NCBI RefSeq assembly: GCF_017872975.1
Contig: NZ_JAGGJP010000003.1
Location: 62,001-126,000 of the forward strand
Origin: Rubellimicrobium aerolatum
Lineage (GTDB): Bacteria > Pseudomonadota > Alphaproteobacteria > Rhodobacterales > Rhodobacteraceae
Direction of reading: 5' to 3'
Length of the DNA: 64,000 bases
The translations under genes and the position numbers were made by a program. This document shows, in pieces, positions 34,916 to 42,520 of the stretch. Position 1 is the stretch's first letter, and every line of letters starts with the position of its first letter. The notes below the pieces were generated by a model. It saw only the letters and a program-made list of their open reading frames with translations. It was not told where the DNA came from and did no database searches.

Positions 34916-36112
34916 ATGGACCGACCCCTCACCTTCCTGGGCATCGAGTCGAGCTGCGACGACAGCGCCGCCGCCATCCTGCGCGACGGCCCGGCGGCGG
35001 GTCGCGTGCTCGCCTCCGTCGTGCGCGGCCAGGGGGCGCTCCACGCGGCGTTCGGCGGCGTGGTGCCCGAGATCGCCGCCCGCGCCCATGCCGAGGTGCT
35101 GGATCATTGCGTCGAGGCGGCGCTGGCGCGGGCCGGGGTGGGCCTGGGCGACCTCGACGGCATCGCGGTGACGGCCGGGCCGGGTCTGATCGGCGGGGTG
35201 CTGGCGGGGGTGATGACGGCCAAGGGGCTGGCGGCGGCGACAGGGTTGCCGCTCTGGGGCGTGAACCACCTCGCCGGCCACGCGCTGACCCCGCGCCTGA
35301 CCGACGACCTCGCGTTCCCCTATCTGCTGCTCCTCGTCTCGGGCGGGCACTGCCAGTTCCTGGTCGTGGAGGGGCCCGACCGCTTCCGCCGCCTCGGCGG
35401 CACCATCGACGACGCCCCCGGCGAGGCCTTCGACAAGGTCGCCAGGATCCTCGGCCTGCCCCAGCCCGGCGGCCCCGAGGTGGAGCGCGAGGCCGCGACC
35501 GGCAACCCCCGCCGCATCCCCCTGCCCCGCCCGCTCCTGGACCGCGAGGGCTGCGACCTGTCCTTCTCGGGCCTCAAGACGGCGGTGCTCCGCGCCCGCG
35601 ACTCGCTCATGTCCGCACATGATGGAATCATGTCCGGACATGACGAGATCAAGTCCGGACAGCAGACGCGAGTCCCGTCCGCGCATTTGTCCGGACATTC
35701 CGATGGGCAGTTGTCCGGACAATCCGGGCTCCGGGAGAGCGACCGGCGCGACCTCTGCGCCGCGTTCCAGGCCGCCGTCGCCGACATCTTGGCCGAGAAG
35801 ACGCGGCGGGCGCTGGCCCTCTACCGGGACGCCGCCCCGCTCCGCCCCGCCTTCGCGGTGGCCGGCGGCGTCGCCGCCAATGCGGCGATCCGGTCGCGAC
35901 TCCAGGCCGTCTGCGCGGCGGAGTCGGTGGAGTTCGTGGCGCCGCCGCTGGCCCTGTGCACCGACAACGCCGCCATGATCGCCTGGGCCGCCCTGGAGCG
36001 GGCGCGGGCGGGCCTCGGTCCCGACGCCGCCATCTCCGCGCGTCCGCGCTGGCCCCTCGACCCGTCCGCCGCGCCGATGATCGGGGCCGGCAAGAAGGGC
36101 GCCAAGGCGTGA
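34916..36112 (+). CDS. tsaD: tRNA N6-adenosine threonylcarbamoyltransferase TsaD, with repeat-derived insertion
   Basis: 398 residues versus ~340-365 usually. ASKHA-fold ATPase transferring threonylcarbamoyl to A37 of ANN-decoding tRNAs, with TsaB, TsaE and TsaC. Motifs: ESSCDDSA (residues 11-18), the metal-binding NHLAGH (117-122), [32 protein letters not shown] (216-224) and [13 protein letters not shown]. Between SFSGLK and [12 protein letters not shown] lies an insertion (residues ~231-270) of SGH/SGQ-type units encoded by TGTCCGGACA palindromes. The frame stays open, so it is probably functional. Ends overlapping gpsA (GTGA). Confidence 0.95.
   Translation: MDRPLTFLGIESSCDDSAAAILRDGPAAGRVLASVVRGQGALHAAFGGVVPEIAARAHAEVLDHCVEAALARAGVGLGDLDGIAVTAGPGLIGGVLAGVMTAKGLAAATGLPLWGVNHLAGHALTPRLTDDLAFPYLLLLVSGGHCQFLVVEGPDRFRRLGGTIDDAPGEAFDKVARILGLPQPGGPEVEREAATGNPRRIPLPRPLLDREGCDLSFSGLKTAVLRARDSLMSAHDGIMSGHDEIKSGQQTRVPSAHLSGHSDGQLSGQSGLRESDRRDLCAAFQAAVADILAEKTRRALALYRDAAPLRPAFAVAGGVAANAAIRSRLQAVCAAESVEFVAPPLALCTDNAAMIAWAALERARAGLGPDAAISARPRWPLDPSAAPMIGAGKKGAKA
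35608..35722. repeat. Cluster of TGTCCGGACA palindromes within tsaD
   Basis: Three exact copies of TGTCCGGACA (35631-35640, 35688-35697, 35712-35721) plus two one-base variants (TGTCCGCACA at 35610-35619 and AGTCCGGACA at 35652-35661). The 35631 copy sits inside a 16-bp perfect palindrome (35628-35643). Each copy encodes a Ser-Gly-His or Ser-Gly-Gln unit. Spacings are irregular (20-36 bp between starts) and keep the tsaD frame. Confidence 0.85.
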
Positions 36113-37074
36113 GCCGCATCGCCGTGGCCGGCGCGGGCGCCTTCGGCACGGCCCTGGCGGTCGCCCTGTCCGCGACGCGCGAGGTTGTCCTCTGGGGACG
36201 CGACGCCCCGGCCCTGGAGCGGATGGCGCGCGAGCGGGGCAACCCGCGCCTTCCGAACGTGATCCTGCCCGACCTGCTCACGATCACCGGAGACCCGGAC
36301 GAGGCGTTCGCGCGGGCCGGGACGGTGCTCCTGGCGGTGCCCGCCCAGGCCCTGCGCGGCCTCCTGGCCGAACAAGGGGCGCTGCTCGCGGGCAAGCCCC
36401 TGGTGGCCTGCGGCAAGGGCATCGACCTTGAAACGCTCCACGGGCCTAGCGCCGCCATCCGGCAGGCGATCCCCTCGGCCCGCCCGCTGGTCCTGACCGG
36501 GCCCAGCTTCGCCGCCGACATCGCCCGGGGCCTGCCCACGGCCCTGACGCTGGCCTGCGCCGATCCGGCGGAAGGGGAGCGCCTTCAGGCGCTGCTGGCG
36601 ACCCCGGTCCTGCGGCTCTACCGCACCACCGACCTCGTGGGGGCGGAGCTGGGCGGCGCTCTCAAGAACGTCGTCGCCATCGCCTGCGGCGCCTGCATCG
36701 GCGGCGGCTTCGGGGAATCGGCGCGCGCCGCCCTGCTGACGCGCGGCTTCGCCGAGATGCAGCGGCTCGCCCTGGCGCTCGGGGCGTTGCCCGAGACGCT
36801 CATGGGCCTGTCGGGCCTGGGCGACCTCGTGCTCACCGCGACATCGGACGGCTCGCGCAACTACCGCCACGGCCTGCATCTGGGACGCGGCGAGGCCCTG
36901 GAGGAGCGCGTCACCGTGGAGGGCGCGGCCACGGCGCGGGCGGCGGCGCGGCTCGGGCGGCGGCTCGGGCTCGACCTGCCGGTGACCGAGGCCGTGGCGG
37001 CTCTGGTGGAAGGGCGAAGCGACGTGGCCACCGTGCTACGGCGGCTCCTCGACCGTCCGCTCCGGGCCGAGTAG
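36109..37074 (+). CDS. gpsA: Glycerol-3-phosphate dehydrogenase (NAD(P)+) GpsA
   Basis: 321 residues from a GTG overlapping the tsaD stop. The cytosolic enzyme makes sn-glycerol-3-phosphate for phospholipid synthesis. N-terminal Rossmann motif [15 protein letters not shown] (residues 6-20), [10 protein letters not shown], the [15 protein letters not shown] loop, the catalytic-lysine block [13 protein letters not shown] and [20 protein letters not shown]. Typical length and complete. The tsaD-gpsA order is common in alphaproteobacteria. Confidence 0.97.
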   Translation: MSRIAVAGAGAFGTALAVALSATREVVLWGRDAPALERMARERGNPRLPNVILPDLLTITGDPDEAFARAGTVLLAVPAQALRGLLAEQGALLAGKPLVACGKGIDLETLHGPSAAIRQAIPSARPLVLTGPSFAADIARGLPTALTLACADPAEGERLQALLATPVLRLYRTTDLVGAELGGALKNVVAIACGACIGGGFGESARAALLTRGFAEMQRLALALGALPETLMGLSGLGDLVLTATSDGSRNYRHGLHLGRGEALEERVTVEGAATARAAARLGRRLGLDLPVTEAVAALVEGRSDVATVLRRLLDRPLRAE

Positions 37075-37106
37075 GACCGGCGCGGGACAGCGAAGGAACA
37101 CACGGG

Positions 37107-37526
37107 ATGGCCTATTGGCTCTTCAAGTCCGAGCCGGACGTCTTCGGCTGGGACGATCAAGTCGCCTTGGGCGCAGCGGGCGGCGAATGGCACGGCGTCC
37201 GCAACTATCAGGCGCGCAACAACATGCGGGCGATGGTTCCGGGCGATCGGGGCTTCTTCTACCATTCGCAGAAAGGGCGCGAGATCGTCGGCCTCGTGGA
37301 GGTCGCCTGCGCCTGCCATCCCGACAGCACGGCCGACGATCCCCGCTGGGACTGCGTGGACGTGCGCGCCCTGCGTCCCCTGGTCCAACCGGTGACGCTG
37401 GAACGCATCCGCGCCGAGCCCGCGCTGGCGGACATGGTGCTGGTGCGGAACAGCCGCCTGTCGGTGCAGCCGGTCACGGCCGAGGAATGGCGGATCATCT
37501 GCGAGATGGGCGGCATCGAGCCCTGA
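37107..37526 (+). CDS. EVE-domain protein
   Basis: 139 residues, the usual length of single-domain EVE proteins. It begins MAYWLFKSEPDVFGWDDQVA, then EWHGVRNYQARNNMRAM and GDRGFFYHSQKGREIVGLVE, the hallmark strands and pocket residues (W/N/H) of the PUA-like EVE fold. EVE domains bind modified bases in DNA or RNA. It is 32 nt behind gpsA with a GAAGGAA site (37091-37097) in front of the ATG. A housekeeping role is likely because this gene follows gpsA in many alphaproteobacteria; the ligand is unknown. Confidence 0.93.
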   Translation: MAYWLFKSEPDVFGWDDQVALGAAGGEWHGVRNYQARNNMRAMVPGDRGFFYHSQKGREIVGLVEVACACHPDSTADDPRWDCVDVRALRPLVQPVTLERIRAEPALADMVLVRNSRLSVQPVTAEEWRIICEMGGIEP

Positions 37527-37718
37527 ACGGGGCAGGTCCGGGAAGGTGAACGAAGGGGCCCCGCAGGACGGCGCGGGACCCCTCCTCCTCACCCGCGCTC
37601 CCACACGCGACGAAGATCGTGGTCCGAACCGTCCTGGCTCCCGATCTGTCTACCATGATGTCCGGGCCTTCTCCAAACGGAGAACCCCGACAAATCGACG
37701 CAAATGCTTGGGACTGGC

Positions 37719-37913
37719 CTAGCGTCCGGCCCGCCGCGCGGCCCCGAGGACGAGGAGCCCGACCAAGGCCGTGAGCAGGCCCCAGCCGATCCAGGGCCGC
37801 TGGCCGACCATGAAGCTTTGCGTGGGATAGGGGAACAGCCCGCTGCCCTGCGCCGCCCAAAGGAGGCCCGAGGCGATCATCAGGACGCCCAGGAGGGCGA
37901 GGAACCGGCGCAT
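37719..37913 (-). CDS. Small two-helix membrane protein
   Basis: 64 residues with two hydrophobic segments (LALLGVLMIASGLLWAAQG at ~5-23 and WIGWGLLTALVGLLVLGAA at ~41-59) joined by a GLFPYPTQSFMVGQRP loop. Sequence of the same form (WAAQGxGxFPYPxxSFM) is familiar from unannotated ~60-residue proteins of alphaproteobacteria, so it is judged real. No known function. It lies between convergent EVE and ahcY-side genes. Confidence 0.65.
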   Translation of the reverse strand: MRRFLALLGVLMIASGLLWAAQGSGLFPYPTQSFMVGQRPWIGWGLLTALVGLLVLGAARRAGR

Positions 37914-37975
37914 CGCGGGTCTCCGGAGGGGAACGGCGCCAGACTAGGCCGGGCGCCGCTCCTCCGCCAGCGGGT

Positions 37976-39370
37976 TCAGTAGCGGTAATGCTCGGGCTTG
38001 AAGGGGCCCTCGACGGTCACGCCGATGTAGTCGGCCTGATCCTTCTTGAGCTCGGTGAGCTTGGCCCCGATCTTGCGAAGATGCAGCTTCGCCACCTTCT
38101 CGTCGAGCGTCTTGGGCAGGATGTAGACGCCCGGCGCATACTCCTCCGGCTTGGTCCAGAGCTCGATCTGCGCGAGGACCTGGTTCGAGAAGGACGCCGA
38201 CATCACGAAGCTCGGATGCCCCGTGGCGTTGCCGAGGTTGAGGAGCCGCCCCTCGGACAGGAGGATGATCCGGCTGCCCGAGGGCATCTCGATCATGTCC
38301 ACCTGTTCCTTGATGTTGGTCCACTTGTGGTTGCGAAGGCTCGCGACCTGGATCTCGTTGTCAAAGTGGCCGATGTTGCCGACGATGGCCATGTCCTTCA
38401 TCGCGCGCATGTGCTCGATGCGGATCACGTCCTTGTTGCCGGTCGTGGTGATGAAGATGTCGGCCGATCCGACCTCGTCCTCCAGCAGCGTCACCTCGTA
38501 GCCGTCCATGGCGGCCTGAAGCGCGCAGATCGGGTCCACCTCGGTCACCTTCACGCGCGCCCCCGCGCCGCGCAGGGACGCCGCCGATCCCTTGCCCACG
38601 TCGCCATAGCCGCAGACCACCGCGACCTTGCCGGCCATCATGGTGTCCGTCGCGCGGCGGATGCCATCCACGAGCGACTCCTTGCAGCCGTACTTGTTGT
38701 CGAACTTCGACTTGGTGACCGAATCGTTGACGTTGATCGCCGGGAACGGGAGCAGGCCCTTGCGATGGAGGTCGTAGAGGCGCTTCACGCCGGTCGTGGT
38801 CTCCTCGGTGACGCCCTTGATCACGTCGCGCTGCCGGGTGAACCAGCCGGGCGTCTCGGCCATCCGCTTGCGGATCTGGGCGAACAGGCAGACCTCCTCG
38901 TCCGAGGTCGGCACGGCGATCAGGTCCTCCTCCCCGTTCTCGACCCGCGCGCCGAGCAGGATGTAGAGCGTGGCGTCGCCGCCGTCGTCGAGGATCATGT
39001 TGCAGGTCCCTTTGGGGAACTGGAAGATCCGGTCGGTGTAGGTCCAGTACTCCTCCAGCGTCTCGCCCTTGATGGCGAAGACGGGGACGCCCGACTCGGC
39101 GATGGCCGCCGCCGCGTGGTCCTGGGTCGAGAAGATGTTGCACGACGCCCAGCGCACCTCGGCCCCGAGCTCGACCAGCGTCTCGATCAGCACGGCGGTC
39201 TGGATCGTCATGTGCAGCGAACCCGCGATGCGCGCGCCCTTGAGCGGCTTGGAGGCCCCGAACTCCTCGCGCAGCGCCATGAGGCCCGGCATCTCCGTCT
39301 CGGCGATGGCCAGTTCCTTGCGGCCGAAGGCGGCGAGGCCGAGGTCCTTGACGATGTGATCGGCGGGCAT
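37976..39370 (-). CDS. ahcY: S-adenosylhomocysteine hydrolase AhcY
   Basis: 464 residues. Cleaves S-adenosylhomocysteine to adenosine and homocysteine, closing the methyl cycle. It contains [19 protein letters not shown], the NAD-binding glycine motif [27 protein letters not shown] and the terminal block [10 protein letters not shown] that completes the partner active site in the tetramer. The long form with the ~40-residue proteobacterial insertion is present. It is divergent from the HD hydrolase gene with only ~50 bp between them; no SAH riboswitch consensus was seen in the short leader. Confidence 0.97.
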   Translation of the reverse strand: MPADHIVKDLGLAAFGRKELAIAETEMPGLMALREEFGASKPLKGARIAGSLHMTIQTAVLIETLVELGAEVRWASCNIFSTQDHAAAAIAESGVPVFAIKGETLEEYWTYTDRIFQFPKGTCNMILDDGGDATLYILLGARVENGEEDLIAVPTSDEEVCLFAQIRKRMAETPGWFTRQRDVIKGVTEETTTGVKRLYDLHRKGLLPFPAINVNDSVTKSKFDNKYGCKESLVDGIRRATDTMMAGKVAVVCGYGDVGKGSAASLRGAGARVKVTEVDPICALQAAMDGYEVTLLEDEVGSADIFITTTGNKDVIRIEHMRAMKDMAIVGNIGHFDNEIQVASLRNHKWTNIKEQVDMIEMPSGSRIILLSEGRLLNLGNATGHPSFVMSASFSNQVLAQIELWTKPEEYAPGVYILPKTLDEKVAKLHLRKIGAKLTELKKDQADYIGVTVEGPFKPEHYRY

Positions 39371-39453
39371 GGGCGGCTCTCCTGCGTGCGGCGGGTTCAG
39401 CGGCGCGACTTAGCATCGCGGGGGTGAGGCGGCAATCGCTTGGCGAAAAGGCT

Positions 39454-40086
39454 ATGGAATGGCTAGATCGCCCCGTCAGGATGGAGGTGCAGGTGGCCCG
39501 GCGCGCATGGCAGCGGATGCTCTCGGGGCGGAGGCTCGACCTGCTCGACCCCACCCCGGTGGACATCGAGGTGGAGGACATCGCCCACGGGCTCGCCTTC
39601 GTGGCGCGCTGGAACGGGCAGACGCGGGGGGAATGGCCCTATTCGGTCGCGGAGCACTCGCTGCTGGTGGAGGAGATCTTCGGGGCCACCGCGCCCGATC
39701 CCTCGCCGCGCTGGCGCCTCGCGGCGCTGCTGCACGACGCGCCGGAATACGTCATCGGCGACATGATCTCGCCGGTGAAGGCGGTGCTGGGCGAGGGCTA
39801 CGGCGCGCTCGACGCCCGGCTGGCGCAAGCGGCGCACCTGCGCTTCGGCCTGCCCGCCACGCTCCCGCGCGAGGTGAAGGCCGCGATCAAGCGGGCCGAC
39901 AAGGTGAGCGCCTGGCTGGAGGCCACGCGGATCGCCGGCTTCTCGGTCGCCGAGGCCGACCGGGTGTTCGGGCGGCCGGTCGAGGGGGTGCTGGCCGGCC
40001 TGGAGCTGCGGCTGCGCCCCCCGCTGGAATCGCGCGCCGCCTTCCTGGCGCGGCACGCGGAGCTGATGGGAGGGCTGACCCCTTAG
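39454..40086 (+). CDS. HD-domain hydrolase (YfbR-type phosphohydrolase)
   Basis: About 210 residues. HD-domain metal ligands appear as YSVAEHSLLV, ALLHDAPEYVIGDM and IKRADKVSAWLEA. The arrangement matches the YfbR 5'-deoxynucleotidase-like group found next to ahcY in Rhodobacteraceae. Start is uncertain: GTG at 39424, ATG at 39454 and ATG at 39481 are all in frame, and none has a strong ribosome binding site. The first ATG that keeps the whole conserved AWQRMLSGRRLDLLDP block was taken. Substrate unproven. Confidence 0.85.
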   Translation: MEWLDRPVRMEVQVARRAWQRMLSGRRLDLLDPTPVDIEVEDIAHGLAFVARWNGQTRGEWPYSVAEHSLLVEEIFGATAPDPSPRWRLAALLHDAPEYVIGDMISPVKAVLGEGYGALDARLAQAAHLRFGLPATLPREVKAAIKRADKVSAWLEATRIAGFSVAEADRVFGRPVEGVLAGLELRLRPPLESRAAFLARHAELMGGLTP

Positions 40087-40193
40087 CCTTGGCGCGGCCC
40101 GGCCGACTGGCGGCTGTCGCGGCGAAGGGCGGGGCGCGCCGGACCGGAGGCCCGGGCGACGAGGCTGATCACCTCGGCAAGGATCTGAAACAT
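40083..40193 (-). CDS. Candidate 36-residue protein divergent from a LysR gene
   Basis: ATG at 40193 preceded by a good ribosome binding site (CAGGAGTCC), then 36 codons: MFQILAEVISLVARASG, PARPALRRDSRQSAGPRQG, stop TAA. The N-terminal half can form an amphipathic or membrane-associated helix; the C-terminus is strongly basic. It faces the LysR gene across 89 bp containing a perfect 15-bp palindrome. Too short to identify; could also be a chance frame. Confidence 0.4.
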   Translation of the reverse strand: MFQILAEVISLVARASGPARPALRRDSRQSAGPRQG

Positions 40194-40250
40194 GATGTGG
40201 ACTCCTGAAACCAACATCGCTCAGATAAGTGGCAATTCCGCAAAGCGCGA

Positions 40251-40265
40251 GTCAGGAATCCTGAC
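40251..40265. promoter_or_regulatory. Palindrome between the small ORF and lysR (candidate operator)
   Basis: GTCAGGA-A-TCCTGAC is a perfect inverted repeat with a one-base centre, 17 bp upstream of the LysR ATG and 57 bp upstream of the divergent 36-codon frame. LysR proteins often bind imperfect palindromes in such divergent gaps. Confidence 0.5.
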
Positions 40266-40282
40266 GACCTGTTAGGCCAGCT

Positions 40283-41149
40283 ATGATCCAGCTTCCCTCG
40301 CTGACCAGCCTTCGCGCCTTCGAGGCCGCCGCCCGGCTGGGTGGGTTCTCGGCCGCCGCCCGCGAGCTGAACGTCACCCACGCGGCCGTCGCGCAGCAGG
40401 TTCGGGGGCTGGAGACGTCCTTGGGCGTGACCTTGCTGGAACGGGCCGGGCGGGGCCTCGCCCTGACATCCGAAGGGGAGCGGCTGGCTGCGGCGCTGGC
40501 CGCCGGCTTCGAGACCATCGCGGCCGCCGTGCAGGAGGTGCGTGCGGGCGAGGACGGCCGGCCGCTTCAGGTGACGCTGACCCCCGCCTTCGCCAGCCAA
40601 TGGCTGGTGCCGCGCCTGGGGCGCTTCTGGGCGCGCCATCCGGAGGTGCCGATCTCCCTGCATCCCGACCGGCAGGTCGTGGATCTGGCCCGGACCGGGA
40701 TGGATCTCGCCATTCGCCTGGGCGAAGGGCAATGGACAGGACTCGAATCCGAGCTGCTGGTGCCGGCCGCCTACACGGTGGTGGGAGCGCCGTCGCTGCT
40801 GGGCGACCGCGACCGGCTCGACCCGCCGCAGATGGCGGCCCTGCCCTGGATCTTCGAGGAAGGCTCGCACGAGGAGCGGGCCTGGCTGCGCCGGATCGGC
40901 CTCGACCCGGACGCGCTCCAGGCGACGACGATGCCGACCGAGGAGCTGGCGCTCTCGGCCGCGCGGTCGGGCTATGGGCTGTACGTGGAACTCTTGGCGC
41001 TGCTGGGGGACGACCTGGCCTCGGGTCGCCTGCGCGCCGTCCACGCCGCGACCGATCCGCGCTTCGGCTTCTGGATGGTGCGCCGGCCGATGCCGCCGCG
41101 ACGGGCGCTGCGCCGGTTCATGGCCTGGCTGCGCGCCGAGGCCGGCTAG
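40283..41149 (+). CDS. LysR-family transcriptional regulator (GcvA-like)
   Basis: 288 residues. N-terminal winged HTH (residues ~6-65): LTSLRAFEAAARLGGFSAAA, RELNVTHAAVAQQVRGLETS, typical of the GcvA/AmpR branch. C-terminal periplasmic-binding-like effector domain (residues ~90-285) with VTLTPAFASQWLVPRLGRF and GMDLAIRLGEGQW. Ligand unknown. The divergent small ORF and the palindrome in between are the obvious target. It is followed directly by a parS site. Confidence 0.88.
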   Translation: MIQLPSLTSLRAFEAAARLGGFSAAARELNVTHAAVAQQVRGLETSLGVTLLERAGRGLALTSEGERLAAALAAGFETIAAAVQEVRAGEDGRPLQVTLTPAFASQWLVPRLGRFWARHPEVPISLHPDRQVVDLARTGMDLAIRLGEGQWTGLESELLVPAAYTVVGAPSLLGDRDRLDPPQMAALPWIFEEGSHEERAWLRRIGLDPDALQATTMPTEELALSAARSGYGLYVELLALLGDDLASGRLRAVHAATDPRFGFWMVRRPMPPRRALRRFMAWLRAEAG

Positions 41150-41152
41150 GGA

Positions 41153-41168
41153 TGTTTCACGTGAAACG
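41153..41168. other. parS site between lysR and regA
   Basis: TGTTTCACGTGAAACG, one outer base off the parS consensus TGTTTCACGTGAAACA with the complete 14-bp core. Located in the 25-bp gap between convergent lysR and regA, 21.6 kb from the copy at 19588. Confidence 0.88.
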
Positions 41169-41174
41169 GCGCCC

Positions 41175-41759
41175 CTATTTGGGGCTGCGCTTGGCCAGGA
41201 TGCGCTGGAGCGTCCGCCGGTGCATCCCCAGCCGCCGGGCCGTTTCCGAGACGTTGCGGTCGCACATCTCGTAGACGCGCTGGATATGCTCCCACCGCAC
41301 GCGGTCGGCGCTCATCGGGTTCTCGGGCGGGTCCGGGAGGTCCCCCTCGCCCGAGAGGAGCGCGCGCGTCACCTCGGCGGCGTCGGCGGGCTTGGACAGG
41401 TAGTCGATGGCGCCGATCTTGACGGCGGCCACCGCGCTGGCGATGGCGCCGTAGCCGGTCAGCACGATCACCCGGGCGTCGTCGCGCACCTCGCGCAGCC
41501 GCTCCACCACGTCGAGCCCGTTGCCGTCCCCGAGCCGCAGGTCCACGACGGCGAAGGCCGGCGGCCGGAGCGCGATGGCCGACAGCGCCGCCGCGACGGA
41601 GCCCGCCATCTCAACCCGGAACCCGCGCCGCTCCATCGCGCGGCCGAGGCGGCGCAGGAAGGCCTCGTCGTCATCGACCAGCAGGAGCGTGGGGTCGGGA
41701 CCGAGGTCCAGGGACTCGGACGGATGGTCGGGTGCGGGGAGCGGGCCATCGGGCGACAT
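41175..41759 (-). CDS. regA: Redox response regulator RegA (PrrA/ActR)
   Basis: 194 residues. Receiver domain with acidic pocket in LLLVDDDEAF (25-34), phospho-acceptor Asp73 in VVDLRLGDGNG and Lys123 in YLSKPADA; a short proline-rich linker (DPPENP); and a Fis-type HTH (SETARRLGMHRRTLQRIL, ~170-187). The regulator controls photosynthesis, respiration, CO2 and N2 fixation genes under low oxygen in relatives. It follows senC; its kinase regB is divergent. The hvrA gene found behind regA in Rhodobacter is replaced here by lysR. Confidence 0.94.
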   Translation of the reverse strand: MSPDGPLPAPDHPSESLDLGPDPTLLLVDDDEAFLRRLGRAMERRGFRVEMAGSVAAALSAIALRPPAFAVVDLRLGDGNGLDVVERLREVRDDARVIVLTGYGAIASAVAAVKIGAIDYLSKPADAAEVTRALLSGEGDLPDPPENPMSADRVRWEHIQRVYEMCDRNVSETARRLGMHRRTLQRILAKRSPK

Positions 41760-41815
41760 GGCTCGACAATAGTCGCCGCCGGCCGGTTTTCAATGCGCCA
41801 CGGGACGAGGCGCCG

Positions 41816-42436
41816 TCAGGCCGCCGCCCTGGCGAAGCATTCGAGCTTGTCGGCCACATCCTCCGGGGTGGCGTCGCGGCCGACGAAATCGACGAACCCG
41901 GCCTCCGGCAGCACGAGATAGCTGAAGGTGGAATGGTCCATCTGGTAATACTCGGGATCGCCGTCCTGCCTGGCGTAGTAGACCCGGTAGGCGCGGGCGG
42001 CCTCGGCCACCTGCTCCGCGTCCCCCGTGAGCCCGACCATGCGCGGGTGGAACGCCTGGGCGTAGCTGTCCACGACCTCGGGGGTGTCGCGCTCCGGATC
42101 GACCGAGATGAAGACCGGCGTGGCCTCCACGCCCCGCTCGGCCAGGAGATCGACCGCCTGGGCGTTGCGGGCGTTGTCGAGAGGGCACACGTCGGCGCAG
42201 GAGGCGAAGCCGAAGTAGACGATGGAGGGAGCCGTGATGACGTCGCGGTCGGTGACGGTTCGCCCCGTCCCATCCACCAGGGTGAACGGCCCGCCGATGT
42301 CGCCGCCGGCCACCTGTCCGTCCCGGCAGTCCGCGAAGGCGTCGGACGCGCCTCCCAGCCGTGGCGCCAGGGCCATGCCCGCGACGCCCGCGAGGACCAC
42401 CGCCCCGGCGGCGAGAGCGAAGGTTCTGGTCCGCAT
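41816..42436 (-). CDS. senC: SCO/SenC (PrrC) copper chaperone
   Basis: 206 residues. N-terminal membrane anchor (residues ~5-23), then a thioredoxin-like domain exposed to the periplasm with copper ligands Cys80 and Cys84 (FASCADVCPL) and His168 (QMDHSTFSY). It delivers copper to the CuA or CuB site of cytochrome oxidase and, as PrrC in Rhodobacter, influences RegB/PrrB signalling. The ATG at 42436 follows AGGAGGAACGCTC. It is upstream of regA on the same strand and divergent from regB. Confidence 0.93.
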   Translation of the reverse strand: MRTRTFALAAGAVVLAGVAGMALAPRLGGASDAFADCRDGQVAGGDIGGPFTLVDGTGRTVTDRDVITAPSIVYFGFASCADVCPLDNARNAQAVDLLAERGVEATPVFISVDPERDTPEVVDSYAQAFHPRMVGLTGDAEQVAEAARAYRVYYARQDGDPEYYQMDHSTFSYLVLPEAGFVDFVGRDATPEDVADKLECFARAAA

Positions 42437-42520
42437 GAGCGTTCCTCCTAGCTGTTCGGAACCTAGATCGGTCTGTCGGCGGAGCGCGGCAATGCGCCCA
42501 TCCGCCGCAAGGAGGCGTCC

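Noticed and set aside
35608-35722. CRISPR array in tsaD
   Set aside because: Repeats are 10 bp, spaced irregularly, keep the coding frame and lack unique ~30-bp spacers or cas genes.
39371-39453. SAH riboswitch in front of ahcY
   Set aside because: The leader is only about 50-80 nt and shared with a divergent gene; the conserved SAH-aptamer core was not found.
41154-41274. Short plus-strand frame beginning MFHVKRR at the parS site
   Set aside because: Its first codons are just the parS palindrome; the rest is antisense to the end of regA with no motif.
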